Under the pieces are notes generated by a model, which ran no database searches, was not told the origin of the DNA, and saw nothing but the letters and a program-made list of their open reading frames with translations. This document shows positions 37,188 to 44,692 of a DNA stretch of 64,000 bases, one piece after another. Position numbers and translations under genes: made by a program. The stretch covers positions 1 to 64,000 of IMG/VR virus record IMGVR_UViG_3300045927_000329, one strand, 5' to 3'. This DNA comes from a virus. Position 1 is the first letter of the stretch, and each line of letters opens with the position of its first letter.

Positions 37188-38045
37188 CAACGAGTCCGGT
37201 GGCGCTTTACAGGTGCAAGTGGCGAACGCCAGATCGCAATCCGCTTCGTGTTCGCGTGAACACAACGAGCACCCGTTCGGCACCTGCGGATTGACCATCG
37301 TCAGCTTGAGCAGCCGCGCCACCTCGCGCTCCAGTTCCTGCACCCGTTCATGCGCCTCGTTCCACAGCGTCTGCCAGTCGTTGGCCCGGGTGTGCTCCTC
37401 GCCCGCCTTCTTGTCCCAGAAGTCGCGGTCCTCGGTCAGCCGCTCCACCTCGGCCTCCAGGTCCACGACGTCCGCGAACGGGACCATGCCCCCGACGGCC
37501 GCTTCGAGTTCGCTCAGTCGGGCGAGGTAGCGGTCGCCTTCGCGCGTCAGCGCCGCGACCTGTTCCCCGTACTGCGCCTGCATCGCTTTCATGGCGACCC
37601 AGTAGTTGTGTTGGTTGTCGACCAGTGCGACCTGCGCCTCGCTTAGCTTCTTCTGCAGCCCGTCGGCGGCGGCGTGGTAGGTGTCGGCCATGTGCGCGAG
37701 ATCGTGCTCCAGCTCCGCGACCCGCGCCTGCCACTTCGCATCACACTTGGCGAGGTAGTTGTCGAGGTCTCTGGCGTGGTCGCGCTCCAGGTCCGCGACG
37801 CGCGCCTCCGCCGCCCGCGCCCGCTCGATCCAGTCCAGCCGCGTCCCCGCATACGACTGTTCGCCAATGGCGGCGTGGTACTCCGCCGTGAGCTGCAGGA
37901 CCGCCTGCTCCAGCTCCGCGATGCGCGTCTGGAGCGTCGTGTCGAGCGCCTCCATCTCGCCGCGCTTCACATAGTGCGCCTCGAAGTCCTCGTCGCAGGT
38001 GAGGCACTCGCCGTTGTGATCGGGCTTGAAGTCGCTGCAGGCCAT
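37182..38045 (-). CDS. long coiled-coil protein with N-terminal Cys site
   Basis: This protein of about 287 residues starts MACSDFKPDHNGECLTCDED, a Cys set, then over 200 residues of heptad coiled coil (RIAELEQAVLQLTAEYHAAI, then SELEAAVGGM and DLEAEVERLTED). It ends in a second Cys cluster (GCSLCSREHEADC, then CTCK). The layout is a rod with metal-binding ends. ATG was chosen because of the GAGG(ACG)3 leader. Function unknown, perhaps a structural or scaffolding rod. Confidence 0.7.
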   Translation of the reverse strand: MACSDFKPDHNGECLTCDEDFEAHYVKRGEMEALDTTLQTRIAELEQAVLQLTAEYHAAIGEQSYAGTRLDWIERARAAEARVADLERDHARDLDNYLAKCDAKWQARVAELEHDLAHMADTYHAAADGLQKKLSEAQVALVDNQHNYWVAMKAMQAQYGEQVAALTREGDRYLARLSELEAAVGGMVPFADVVDLEAEVERLTEDRDFWDKKAGEEHTRANDWQTLWNEAHERVQELEREVARLLKLTMVNPQVPNGCSLCSREHEADCDLAFATCTCKAPPDSLT

Positions 38046-38056
38046 CGTCGTCGTCC

Positions 38057-38299
38057 TCACCGTCGCGGCTGGCGTGCCTTGAACGCGGCCAGCTGCACCG
38101 CGATCACGACATCGGCGAGGATCTCCTCGGCCGGCAGGTCCTGCCAGATCGCGAGCAGCCCCTCGTGCCGAGCGATGCGTAGCCGATCGACCTGGTCCCA
38201 GTCCAGGAGCGGCCCCGGGTGAACCGGACAGCCGCTCGTGCTGGTCGAGCGGTACTGGCCGTTGACGATGATGCAGGTGCAGTCGGGGTGGTGGGCCAT
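38057..38299 (-). CDS. 80-residue hypothetical protein with Cys/His motif
   Basis: Starts MAHHPDCTCIIVNGQYRSTS, then GCPVHPGP, a CxC...CPVH pattern seen in small phage proteins that may bind metal. It then has a helical C-terminus (LRIARHEGLLAIWQDL). An ATGA overlap with the upstream gene fixes the start. A much longer upstream frame has no support. Confidence 0.66.
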   Translation of the reverse strand: MAHHPDCTCIIVNGQYRSTSTSGCPVHPGPLLDWDQVDRLRIARHEGLLAIWQDLPAEEILADVVIAVQLAAFKARQPRR

Positions 38300-38475
38300 C
38301 AGCTCGGCCTGATCAACTCGTTGGTGATCTGCATCATCTCTTCCAGGATGGCGTGCATCCGCGACACGTTGGCGATCGACGCCTTGAGGCGTTCGATCTC
38401 GTCGCCCTGGGCCTTGAAGAGTTCCTGTTGAAATTCGTAGTGCTTGCGGATGAGGGCCTTCTCGTGTTCGGTCAT
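38299..38475 (-). CDS. 58-residue helical protein
   Basis: Reads MTEHEKALIRKHYEFQQELF, then a coiled-coil helix (DEIERLKASIANVSRMHAIL). It has a GAGG(ACG)3 leader before the ATG and a 4-nt overlap with the next gene. Function unknown. Confidence 0.6.
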   Translation of the reverse strand: MTEHEKALIRKHYEFQQELFKAQGDEIERLKASIANVSRMHAILEEMMQITNELIRPS

Positions 38476-38499
38476 CGTCGTCGTCCTCGTCCTCCCCGG

Positions 38500-38712
38500 C
38501 TACTGCGGCAGGCGCGACAGGTTCCACAACAGCCAGAAGATGCCGATGGTCAAGCCGGTCTGGATGACGAGCGTGCTCTTGATGACGGCGAGGTCGCGCT
38601 TCATGCTCGCCAGGTCGTCGAGCGAGGCGGCTTCCCTGGCTTCGGCCTCAGTCGCGGTGGGGACCCGTTTGAGCAGGTCGTAGAGCGCCATGTTCATCGT
38701 CTTGATCGGCAT
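38500..38712 (-). CDS. coiled-coil plus single-span membrane protein, holin-like layout
   Basis: This 70-residue protein has an N-terminal helix with YDLLKRVPTATEAEAREAAS, a short coiled coil (LDDLASMKRDLAVIKSTLV) and one C-terminal membrane span (IQTGLTIGIFWLLWNL). The membrane segment resembles that of the 51-residue protein at 18118-18273. It is the first gene of the minus-strand block. A membrane-anchor or holin-accessory (XhlA-like) role is possible. Confidence 0.65.
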   Translation of the reverse strand: MPIKTMNMALYDLLKRVPTATEAEAREAASLDDLASMKRDLAVIKSTLVIQTGLTIGIFWLLWNLSRLPQ

Positions 38713-38771
38713 CGTCGTCGTCCTCCGCGTCGTCGTCCCCCGCTAGCCTACCACCACCGCCCGCCCTCCCG

Positions 38772-38792
38772 CTTAGGGGGATCTTGACGACC
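38772..38792 (+). promoter_or_regulatory. late-promoter-like motif, copy 3
   Basis: CTTAGGGGGATCTTGACGAC lies 49 nt before the first plus-strand gene after the minus-strand block. It is in the spacer between divergent genes, just where transcription of the capsid genes must start anew. Confidence 0.55.
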
Positions 38793-38820
38793 CCCCGATC
38801 TGCCCCGACGCTTCCAGACC

Positions 38821-38979
38821 ATGCCGCTCACCGACTCCGGCTCCAAGGTCCTCCGCTCGATGACCTCGCAGTACGGCGCGGAGAAGGGCAAGCGCGTCTT
38901 CTACGCCACGGCGAATAAGAAACCAGGACTTGGGAAGAAGTGGCACGCCAAACGGGCAATGAGCAGCGGCCGGCGTTAA
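38821..38979 (+). CDS. conserved small phage protein before the scaffold
   Basis: This 52-residue protein reads MPLTDSGSKVLRSMTSQYGA, then EKGKRVFYATANKK. This short protein (K-V-L-x-S-M-x-x-x-Y-G-x-x-K-G-x-x-V-F-Y-A-x-x-N) is common in the head modules of podovirus-type phages, with no assigned function. It begins the second late operon. Confidence 0.75.
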   Translation: MPLTDSGSKVLRSMTSQYGAEKGKRVFYATANKKPGLGKKWHAKRAMSSGRR

Positions 38980-39058
38980 CGGTTGAACTACCGCGCACGG
39001 TATCGCGCGGCGTAAGCAGCTCCTCGGCGGTGACCCGACGGTCGCCAGGGTTCGGGCC

Positions 39059-39223
39059 ATGGCAGCGTTCGGCGGCAAGCAGGCGCCGCCCTTCGGGAAG
39101 AAGGGCGCAGGCGCACGCAAATCCAGCAAGGGTCGGAAGCCGACCAAGGACGAACGAGGCGGCTCGCCCGCCAGTAAGGCCTTGCGCCAGCCCCGTTCGA
39201 TGCGGGGCGGAGGGCGCTACTGA
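39059..39223 (+). CDS. 54-residue basic protein
   Basis: The product is rich in Lys/Arg/Gly (MAAFGGKQAPPFGKKGAGAR) and ends RSMRGGGRY. The frame is open further upstream without an ATG, GTG or TTG, so this ATG is the only choice. It may bind DNA or sit in the head. It overlaps the next gene by one base. Confidence 0.58.
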   Translation: MAAFGGKQAPPFGKKGAGARKSSKGRKPTKDERGGSPASKALRQPRSMRGGGRY

Positions 39224-39627
39224 TGTGGCCCCCGGCCGGCACCGGCTTCCCGGGCATGGGCCCGTCCTCTGGCGCCAGCGCGCTCGACATGCCGCCGCCG
39301 TCTCCCACGCCGATGGGCGGCAGCCCGCTCGACCCGCTCAGCCCGCGCGGCCTCGTCCCGCCCGGCCCGGTCCCGTCGCAGCAGATGCCGCCCGAGATCC
39401 TCACCGGTATCACGCAGTCGGCGCAGGCGATCTCCGACACCTTCGACGCCTGGAGCCAGGTGACGCCCAACCGCGCCGCCCAGCTCGCGCTCATCAAGGA
39501 CATGCTCCAGCAATACCTCGCCGACGTGATGGCTGACGGCGCTGGACCGACGACTCCGACTGCCAGTGGTCCGGCGTTCCCTGGCGGCGGCATCGACCGC
39601 GGCATGGCAGGTGCCGGGGCGATCTAA
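39223..39627 (+). CDS. Pro-rich hypothetical head-module protein
   Basis: This 134-residue protein is Pro/Gly-rich in its first 60 residues. It then has a helical part (EILTGITQSAQAISDTFDAW, then NRAAQLALIKDMLQQYLADV) and a Gly-rich tail. It lies between the small conserved gene and the scaffold. Function unknown. Confidence 0.65.
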   Translation: MWPPAGTGFPGMGPSSGASALDMPPPSPTPMGGSPLDPLSPRGLVPPGPVPSQQMPPEILTGITQSAQAISDTFDAWSQVTPNRAAQLALIKDMLQQYLADVMADGAGPTTPTASGPAFPGGGIDRGMAGAGAI

Positions 39628-39738
39628 CTGAAACACGCCACTTACCGACGACCGTGCTGAGAGGTGTCCCGGCTGCCCTTGCCCGCTCCCGCGGAGGGGT
39701 CCGCCTGGCCGCTTGCCTCGTGCGGAAGGAGTAGGTCG

Positions 39739-40566
39739 ATGGGTGCATTCGAGTCCGGTCAATCGTTCCTCGCTGGCGTGCTCGCCAAGCTCCCGCCGGA
39801 GCTGCGCGCACAGGCGGAGACGGTCTTCAGCGGAGACCTCGCGAAGGAGGCCGTCACCCTCGCCGGGGATGGCGTGCTGGCCCGCAGCGACTACAGCCGC
39901 AACATGGATCTGCTGCGCGAGAAAGAACGCGAGCTGACGCAGTACTACGAGCGCCTCAATGGTTGGTACTCCGACAACCGCACCGCGCTCGATCGCGCGC
40001 GCGAGCTGGAGACCGCCGCCGGTAACGGGAATGGTAACGGGAATCCGAATCCCAATCCCGCGCCTGCGCCCGGCCCGGCCCCCGCGCCCGCGCCGACTGG
40101 TGTCCTCTCGGCCGCCGACATCCGCCGCATCGCGGACGAAGCGGTCAACGACGCCGGCCGCGACTACATCGCCGTCACCGCCTTCCTCGCCACGCAGGGC
40201 GCCCGGCACTCGCACCTGTTCGGTGAGCCACTCGACATGACCGAGCTGGTCGCCAATCCCAAGCTCGGCAAACCCGTCTACGGCGACCCGTCGCGAGTGT
40301 TCTCGCTGCAGGACGCCTACATCGAGAAGTACGGGGAGCGGCTCACGGCCAAGCACAAGGAGATCGAAGACAAACGGTTCAACGACGAGGTCGATCGTCG
40401 CCTGCAGGAACGGCTGAAAGCCACCACCTCCACGCATCCGTTCCCGCTGCGCGCCGAGTCCTCGCCCCTCGATGTGCTCTCGACCAAGGAAGGTCCCGCC
40501 GCCCACACGCTCGATTCGGCCGTCGCCGAGTACGAGCGCCTGCAGGCCGCGCGCGGGGTCGCCTAG
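39739..40566 (+). CDS. candidate scaffolding protein
   Basis: This 275-residue protein directly precedes the major capsid gene, where scaffolds usually lie. Its helix-rich charged sequence fits: LLREKERELTQYYERLNGWY, an Asn/Gly/Pro/Ala linker, then RRIADEAVNDAGRDYIAVTA and a charged C-terminal helix (EKYGERLTAKHKEIEDKRFN). Scaffolds guide procapsid assembly and leave later. The ATG has a GGAAGGAG box. Confidence 0.75.
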   Translation: MGAFESGQSFLAGVLAKLPPELRAQAETVFSGDLAKEAVTLAGDGVLARSDYSRNMDLLREKERELTQYYERLNGWYSDNRTALDRARELETAAGNGNGNGNPNPNPAPAPGPAPAPAPTGVLSAADIRRIADEAVNDAGRDYIAVTAFLATQGARHSHLFGEPLDMTELVANPKLGKPVYGDPSRVFSLQDAYIEKYGERLTAKHKEIEDKRFNDEVDRRLQERLKATTSTHPFPLRAESSPLDVLSTKEGPAAHTLDSAVAEYERLQAARGVA

Positions 40567-40598
40567 CCCGGGTCTGGTGAGCCGCCACAGGAGGTCTC

Positions 40599-41651
40599 GT
40601 GGCCATACAGCTCGACGACGTCAACACCACCGTCACGAAGGAAATCGAACCCGGTGTCGTTGACGGCTACTTCAAGGCCGGTCCCTTCATCGCGATGGCG
40701 AAGTCGCGCTTCAATCGCAAGTGGATCGGCCCGCAGATTCAAGAAAATTTCATGTACAAGCCGATGAAGGGCGGCGCCTACAAGAAGGGCGCCAGCTTCG
40801 ACATCACGCGGCGGCAGACCCGCACGGGCCTGCTCTTCGGGCCGCGCTACTACCAGGTCGGCGTGACCGAGTTCCTCGAAGACATCGAAGTCGAGATGGC
40901 CGGTCCGCGCGCCGCCTTCAGCGTCATCCGCACCGACATGGCGCAGGCCTCGCTCACCATGTCCGCGATCCTGGAGATCGCCGCCTTCCATCACGGCCAG
41001 GCGATCCCGGGTGACGATCGCTCCGCGGAGATCAACGGGCTCGAAGAGGCCTACGGCAGCGCCGCGACCGCCTCCTGGGCGGGGAACCTCTTCCCCTCCT
41101 ACGGCGGCCAGACGCGCGCCGACGTCAGCCCCGCGCTCGACGCGCCCACGGGCCTCATCCCGGCCAACCTCAACGGCCAGCCGATCTCCTACCGCGTGCT
41201 GCGCCATTCGTACTTCAGCTGCATCATCGGCAACGAAGCGCCCACCATCGGCATCACCACGAACCGCTGCATGGGCTTCATCGCTGAGAACTTCCTGCCC
41301 CACCAGATCATCGACACGACCCAGCCCGAGATCAACTGGCCGGGCATGAAGTTCGACAAGGCGACGATCACGATGTCGCAGTACTGCCCGGGGGCCGACG
41401 GCGTCAACGACGAGGACCTCGGCAACTACTACGCGCCCTACGAGACCTTCTGGTGGCTGAACTTCGGCCCGCCTGGAGACGACGCCTACATCCGCCTCTA
41501 CATCGCGCAGTCGCGGAAGTTCGCCTTCGGCTTCACCGGCTTCAAGGGCGCGCGCCAGGACAACCAGGTCGCCGGCCAGATCCTCTTCGGCGGCAATCTC
41601 ACCGTGAAGGCGCTGCGGCTGTCGCGCGTGATCCACGGCATCGGCAGCTAA
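40599..41651 (+). CDS. major capsid protein
   Basis: This 350-residue protein is the likely major head protein by position (after the scaffold), length and content. It has an N-terminal arm (VNTTVTKEIEPGVVDGYFKA), a beta-rich body and a strong conserved-like C-terminal region (AYIRLYIAQSRKFAFGFTGF). This suggests an HK97-fold coat protein. Several hundred copies would form the shell. The GTG start is preceded by AGGAGG. Confidence 0.85.
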   Translation: MAIQLDDVNTTVTKEIEPGVVDGYFKAGPFIAMAKSRFNRKWIGPQIQENFMYKPMKGGAYKKGASFDITRRQTRTGLLFGPRYYQVGVTEFLEDIEVEMAGPRAAFSVIRTDMAQASLTMSAILEIAAFHHGQAIPGDDRSAEINGLEEAYGSAATASWAGNLFPSYGGQTRADVSPALDAPTGLIPANLNGQPISYRVLRHSYFSCIIGNEAPTIGITTNRCMGFIAENFLPHQIIDTTQPEINWPGMKFDKATITMSQYCPGADGVNDEDLGNYYAPYETFWWLNFGPPGDDAYIRLYIAQSRKFAFGFTGFKGARQDNQVAGQILFGGNLTVKALRLSRVIHGIGS

Positions 41652-41685
41652 GTCGAGGCTCGTTGCAGCTTCAAGGAGATTCGTC

Positions 41686-42252
41686 ATGCCCAGCGTCCTC
41701 GAACAGAATGCCGTCTACATCCAGAGCGGCAACCCGTACACGGAAGACGCCCCGGTCGACAACTACCCCGGGACCCTCGGGGCGCGCTTCACGATGATGC
41801 ATCCGGTCAGCCGCGCCAGCGGCGCCCCGGCCCCGCGCGCCAAGCGCTTCCAGCGCGTCATCGTCGACGCCGCCGCCGCCGCCGCGCCCAAGGTCGGGCA
41901 GCCGGTCTACTGGTCCGACCGCGCGGCCTACAAGGTCACGACCGCCGGGGGCACCACGCTCAACCAGCTCGCCGGGGTGATCAACAATGCGGCCACGCGC
42001 GGCAACGTCACCATCATCCAGACCGGTGGGCCGTGCATGGTGCGCGCCTCGGACGCGAACGTCGCCGCCGCGGTGGCCGGAGCCGACACCCTCGTCGGCG
42101 GGGCGGCCGACCTGGCGGTCCTCGTCGCGGCCGGCACCGCGCCGGGCACTCTCCCGCTCGGCGTCGTCTCGACGCCGAAGCTCACCGACACCACGGGCGG
42201 CACGGGCAACCACAAGATCCAGGTCGACCTCAACATCGACCCGGCGCTCTAG
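41686..42252 (+). CDS. candidate head decoration protein
   Basis: This 188-residue protein follows the capsid gene. The body (AKRFQRVIVDAAAAAAPKVG, then QPVYWSDRAAYKVTTAGGTT, then LNQLAGVINNAATRGNVTII) has the beta-barrel-like pattern of small decoration or DUF2190-type proteins that sit on capsids. It ends IQVDLNIDPAL. Strong GGAG box. The role is inferred from context. Confidence 0.68.
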   Translation: MPSVLEQNAVYIQSGNPYTEDAPVDNYPGTLGARFTMMHPVSRASGAPAPRAKRFQRVIVDAAAAAAPKVGQPVYWSDRAAYKVTTAGGTTLNQLAGVINNAATRGNVTIIQTGGPCMVRASDANVAAAVAGADTLVGGAADLAVLVAAGTAPGTLPLGVVSTPKLTDTTGGTGNHKIQVDLNIDPAL

Positions 42253-42267
42253 CGGAGGAGGGCACCC

Positions 42268-42588
42268 ATGCCGATCGATCGCACTATCGGGAACTACTTC
42301 GACAGCTCGTCGAGCTTCCTGCGGCGCGTCGCCAAGTGGAGCGGCCCGGCGAGCTACAGCACCGGCGGCGAGGCGGTCGATGCCTCGACCTTCGGGCTGG
42401 GGAAGATCATCGCCTTCCTCACCGGCCCCGCGGTCGATGCGGCGGGCGCCGTCCGCACGCTGGTCTACAACCCGACCACCGGCAAGATCGTCTGGTATGT
42501 CTACGACGGGACCAACGGCATCACCGAGGTCACCGCGTTGACCAACCTCTCGACCTTCAGTGCGCCCTTCGAGGTGATCGGCCAGTAG
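42268..42588 (+). CDS. small structural protein
   Basis: This 106-residue protein is beta-rich (IIAFLTGPAVDAAGAVRTLV, then GKIVWYVYDGTNGITEVTAL) and ends FEVIGQ. It follows the decoration gene and has GGAGGAGG before the ATG. Probable head or neck component. Confidence 0.65.
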   Translation: MPIDRTIGNYFDSSSSFLRRVAKWSGPASYSTGGEAVDASTFGLGKIIAFLTGPAVDAAGAVRTLVYNPTTGKIVWYVYDGTNGITEVTALTNLSTFSAPFEVIGQ

Positions 42589-42607
42589 CCCTGGCCGACC
42601 CCGCCCC

Positions 42608-43336
42608 ATGCCGGCGATGACCTACGGCGACGTCTGGCGGACGGTGCGGCTCTACTGCCCGTCCGCCCCGACCTTCCTCGCGCGCGAGTGGGTCAACGTC
42701 GCCTGGAAGCAGCTCCTCGCCGCGCGCCGCTGGGGCTTCATGCGCGGCGACCTCACGGTCACGCCGCTCCCCGGCGACACGCACCTCACCGTCCCCGCCG
42801 ACTTCGCCAGCTTCAAGGTGGTGGTCGACGAGTCGCGCCAGGTGCGCATCTCGACCACGCACAGCCTCGACGAGCTGGGCTGCACCGACCCGGCGCTCAC
42901 CGCCGCCGGCCCGGTCACCGCGCTCATCGCCACGACGCCCTCGACCGACCCGGCCACCCTCGGCCGCGCGCGCTATCTCTACTACCCGACCGGCTCGGTC
43001 TCCACCCTGCGCGCGATCTACCACCGCCAGGGCGGGCGCCTCGCCGATGGCGACGTCTTCCCGGGTGTCCTCGCCGACGGCGGCGAGGTCCTCACGGCCG
43101 GCGCGCTCGCCCAGGCGGCCCTCTGGCCCGGCACCGGCGAACGCCCGAATCCGTACTTCAACGCGACGCTCGCGCAGTCGAAGGCCGCCGAGTTCGCGCA
43201 CGGCATCCAGATGCTCAGCCTGCGCGACGACGAGCAATACCCCGACGACCTGTGGGACAGCTGGGACGTCTGCGACTGCGGCCTCGGCGGCGGCGACCCG
43301 CGCACGACCGACGCCTCCGTGCTGACCTTCTACTAG
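42608..43336 (+). CDS. head-tail adaptor-like protein 1
   Basis: This 242-residue protein has a helical start (MTYGDVWRTVRLYCPSAPTF, then EWVNVAWKQLLAARRWGFMR), beta-rich middle, and a helical, acidic end with DDLWDSWDVCDCG. Two later proteins (48241-48987 and 48994-49632) share this build. Such small proteins join the portal to the tail in podovirus-type particles. ATG at 42608 or 42617. Confidence 0.65.
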   Translation: MPAMTYGDVWRTVRLYCPSAPTFLAREWVNVAWKQLLAARRWGFMRGDLTVTPLPGDTHLTVPADFASFKVVVDESRQVRISTTHSLDELGCTDPALTAAGPVTALIATTPSTDPATLGRARYLYYPTGSVSTLRAIYHRQGGRLADGDVFPGVLADGGEVLTAGALAQAALWPGTGERPNPYFNATLAQSKAAEFAHGIQMLSLRDDEQYPDDLWDSWDVCDCGLGGGDPRTTDASVLTFY

Positions 43337-43356
43337 GAGTACCAAGGAGTTATCCG

Positions 43357-43650
43357 ATGGCAGACATCAAGACCTTCTGGCCCGACCCCGGGATGCCGAC
43401 CTCGACCGACCTCGGCGGCGACGGCGTCACCAGCTCCGGCACCGACCCGCAGGTCGACCTCGCCGACGGCAAGCCGCAGGCCTGCGATCCCCTCTGGCCG
43501 AACTTCCCCGTCCCGTACTTCGGTGGGCAGGAAGACGCCAACTCGGTCAGCGGGCTGCCCGCGCAGCCGAACCGCTTCGAGCCGACCGAGCAGCCGCCCG
43601 GGCCGCCCTCGCTGCAGGACCGCCGGCCGGGCACGATCGACCAGCAGTAG
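43357..43650 (+). CDS. Pro/Asp-rich hypothetical protein
   Basis: This 97-residue protein has little predicted fold (MADIKTFWPDPGMPTSTDLG, then many Pro/Gly/Gln). It follows adaptor 1 and precedes the lectin-like genes. It is probably disordered and its function is unknown. Confidence 0.6.
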   Translation: MADIKTFWPDPGMPTSTDLGGDGVTSSGTDPQVDLADGKPQACDPLWPNFPVPYFGGQEDANSVSGLPAQPNRFEPTEQPPGPPSLQDRRPGTIDQQ

Positions 43651-43663
43651 GAGGCGAGCCGGC

Positions 43664-44671
43664 GTGCCGAGTGCCTACGCGCACCGCGTGTTCGTCGACG
43701 GCGCCGTCGCCTATTGGCGGCTCGGGGAGATCTCCGGCACGACGGCGCGCGAGGAGATCGGGAGCTTCCACGGCACCATCAGTGGTGCGGTGACGCCGAA
43801 TCAGCCGGGCGCGCTCTCGGACGGCAACCGGGCGATGACTTTCAATCCAGCGGGCGCGGCCGATGGCTACATCACGGTGCCCGTGGGCAGTTACAGTGCC
43901 GTCGGCACGGGACCGGCCACCCTGGAGGCCTGGATTCGCGTGCGGTCGATTGCCCCGTCGGTCTACCTCGCGACCGCGCACCTGAATGCCACAGGTCTGA
44001 TCGCCTATGTGTCCACCCCGTCCAATCTCCGCGTTCGGTGCTACGGACCCGCCAGCATCGTGGCGGAACCGAACGTCTCGGTGCCCGCCCTCCTCGACGG
44101 CAACTGGCACCATGTCGTGCATGTGCTCCGGCGCGGCAGTCCGAACGACACGATCGAAACGTGGGTCGATGGCACGCTGATGAACTCGCTGACCTTCGCG
44201 ACGGGCGTCAACTTCACGTCAGTCAACCCGACGTTCATCGGGGCGAGTCTGGCCGCCAATGAGTTTCTGGGTGACATCGACGAGTGCGCCCTCTACAAGA
44301 CCGCCCTGACCCCCGCGCAGATCGCCAACCACTACGCGGCCGCATCCCAGTCTGGAGGCGTCATGCCGATTCGCTCGTTTCAGCTCGTCCTCTCCGGCAC
44401 GCCGAAGCGGCTCTCCGACGTCTACGGCCTCGGCGGCGAGATGGCCAACATCCCCTACCGCCAGCTCACCTTCCAGGTCGAAGGCGCCGACGCCTATCTC
44501 GGGGACTCGACCGCCGTCTCCACGACCAACTACGGCGTGAAGTTCCCCGCCGCCGGCAGCGCCGACCCGCTCGGCCGCCTCGGCCCCTACGAGGCCGGCC
44601 CGCTCAAGCTCTCCGACTTCTACGCCGTCGGGGCGGGCGCCACGCTGCACATCCTCGGCGTGCCCTTCTGA
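43664..44671 (+). CDS. LamG-like lectin domain fused to a small virion protein
   Basis: This 335-residue protein has a concanavalin/LamG-type fold over residues about 1-230 (AYAHRVFVDGAVAYWRLGEI, later LDGNWHHVVHVLRRG and FLGDIDECALYKTALTPAQI). It is followed by a distinct 102-residue beta-rich part (SFQLVLSGTPKRLSDVYGLG, then LKLSDFYAVGAGATLHILGV). An internal ATG at 44363 with CTGGAGG upstream can start the second part alone. The lectin part may bind host sugars or other virion proteins. The start is GTG. Confidence 0.75.
   Translation: MPSAYAHRVFVDGAVAYWRLGEISGTTAREEIGSFHGTISGAVTPNQPGALSDGNRAMTFNPAGAADGYITVPVGSYSAVGTGPATLEAWIRVRSIAPSVYLATAHLNATGLIAYVSTPSNLRVRCYGPASIVAEPNVSVPALLDGNWHHVVHVLRRGSPNDTIETWVDGTLMNSLTFATGVNFTSVNPTFIGASLAANEFLGDIDECALYKTALTPAQIANHYAAASQSGGVMPIRSFQLVLSGTPKRLSDVYGLGGEMANIPYRQLTFQVEGADAYLGDSTAVSTTNYGVKFPAAGSADPLGRLGPYEAGPLKLSDFYAVGAGATLHILGVPF
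44363..44671 (+). CDS. possible separately translated C-terminal domain (internal start)
   Basis: This 102-residue in-frame product starts MPIRSFQLVLSGTPKRLSDV from an ATG that has GGAGG five nt upstream. It looks like an independent small beta protein, which would once have been a free gene behind the lectin domain. Whether it is made separately cannot be seen from sequence. Confidence 0.4.
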   Translation: MPIRSFQLVLSGTPKRLSDVYGLGGEMANIPYRQLTFQVEGADAYLGDSTAVSTTNYGVKFPAAGSADPLGRLGPYEAGPLKLSDFYAVGAGATLHILGVPF

Positions 44672-44692
44672 GTCGGCGAGGCGAGGCGGCAG

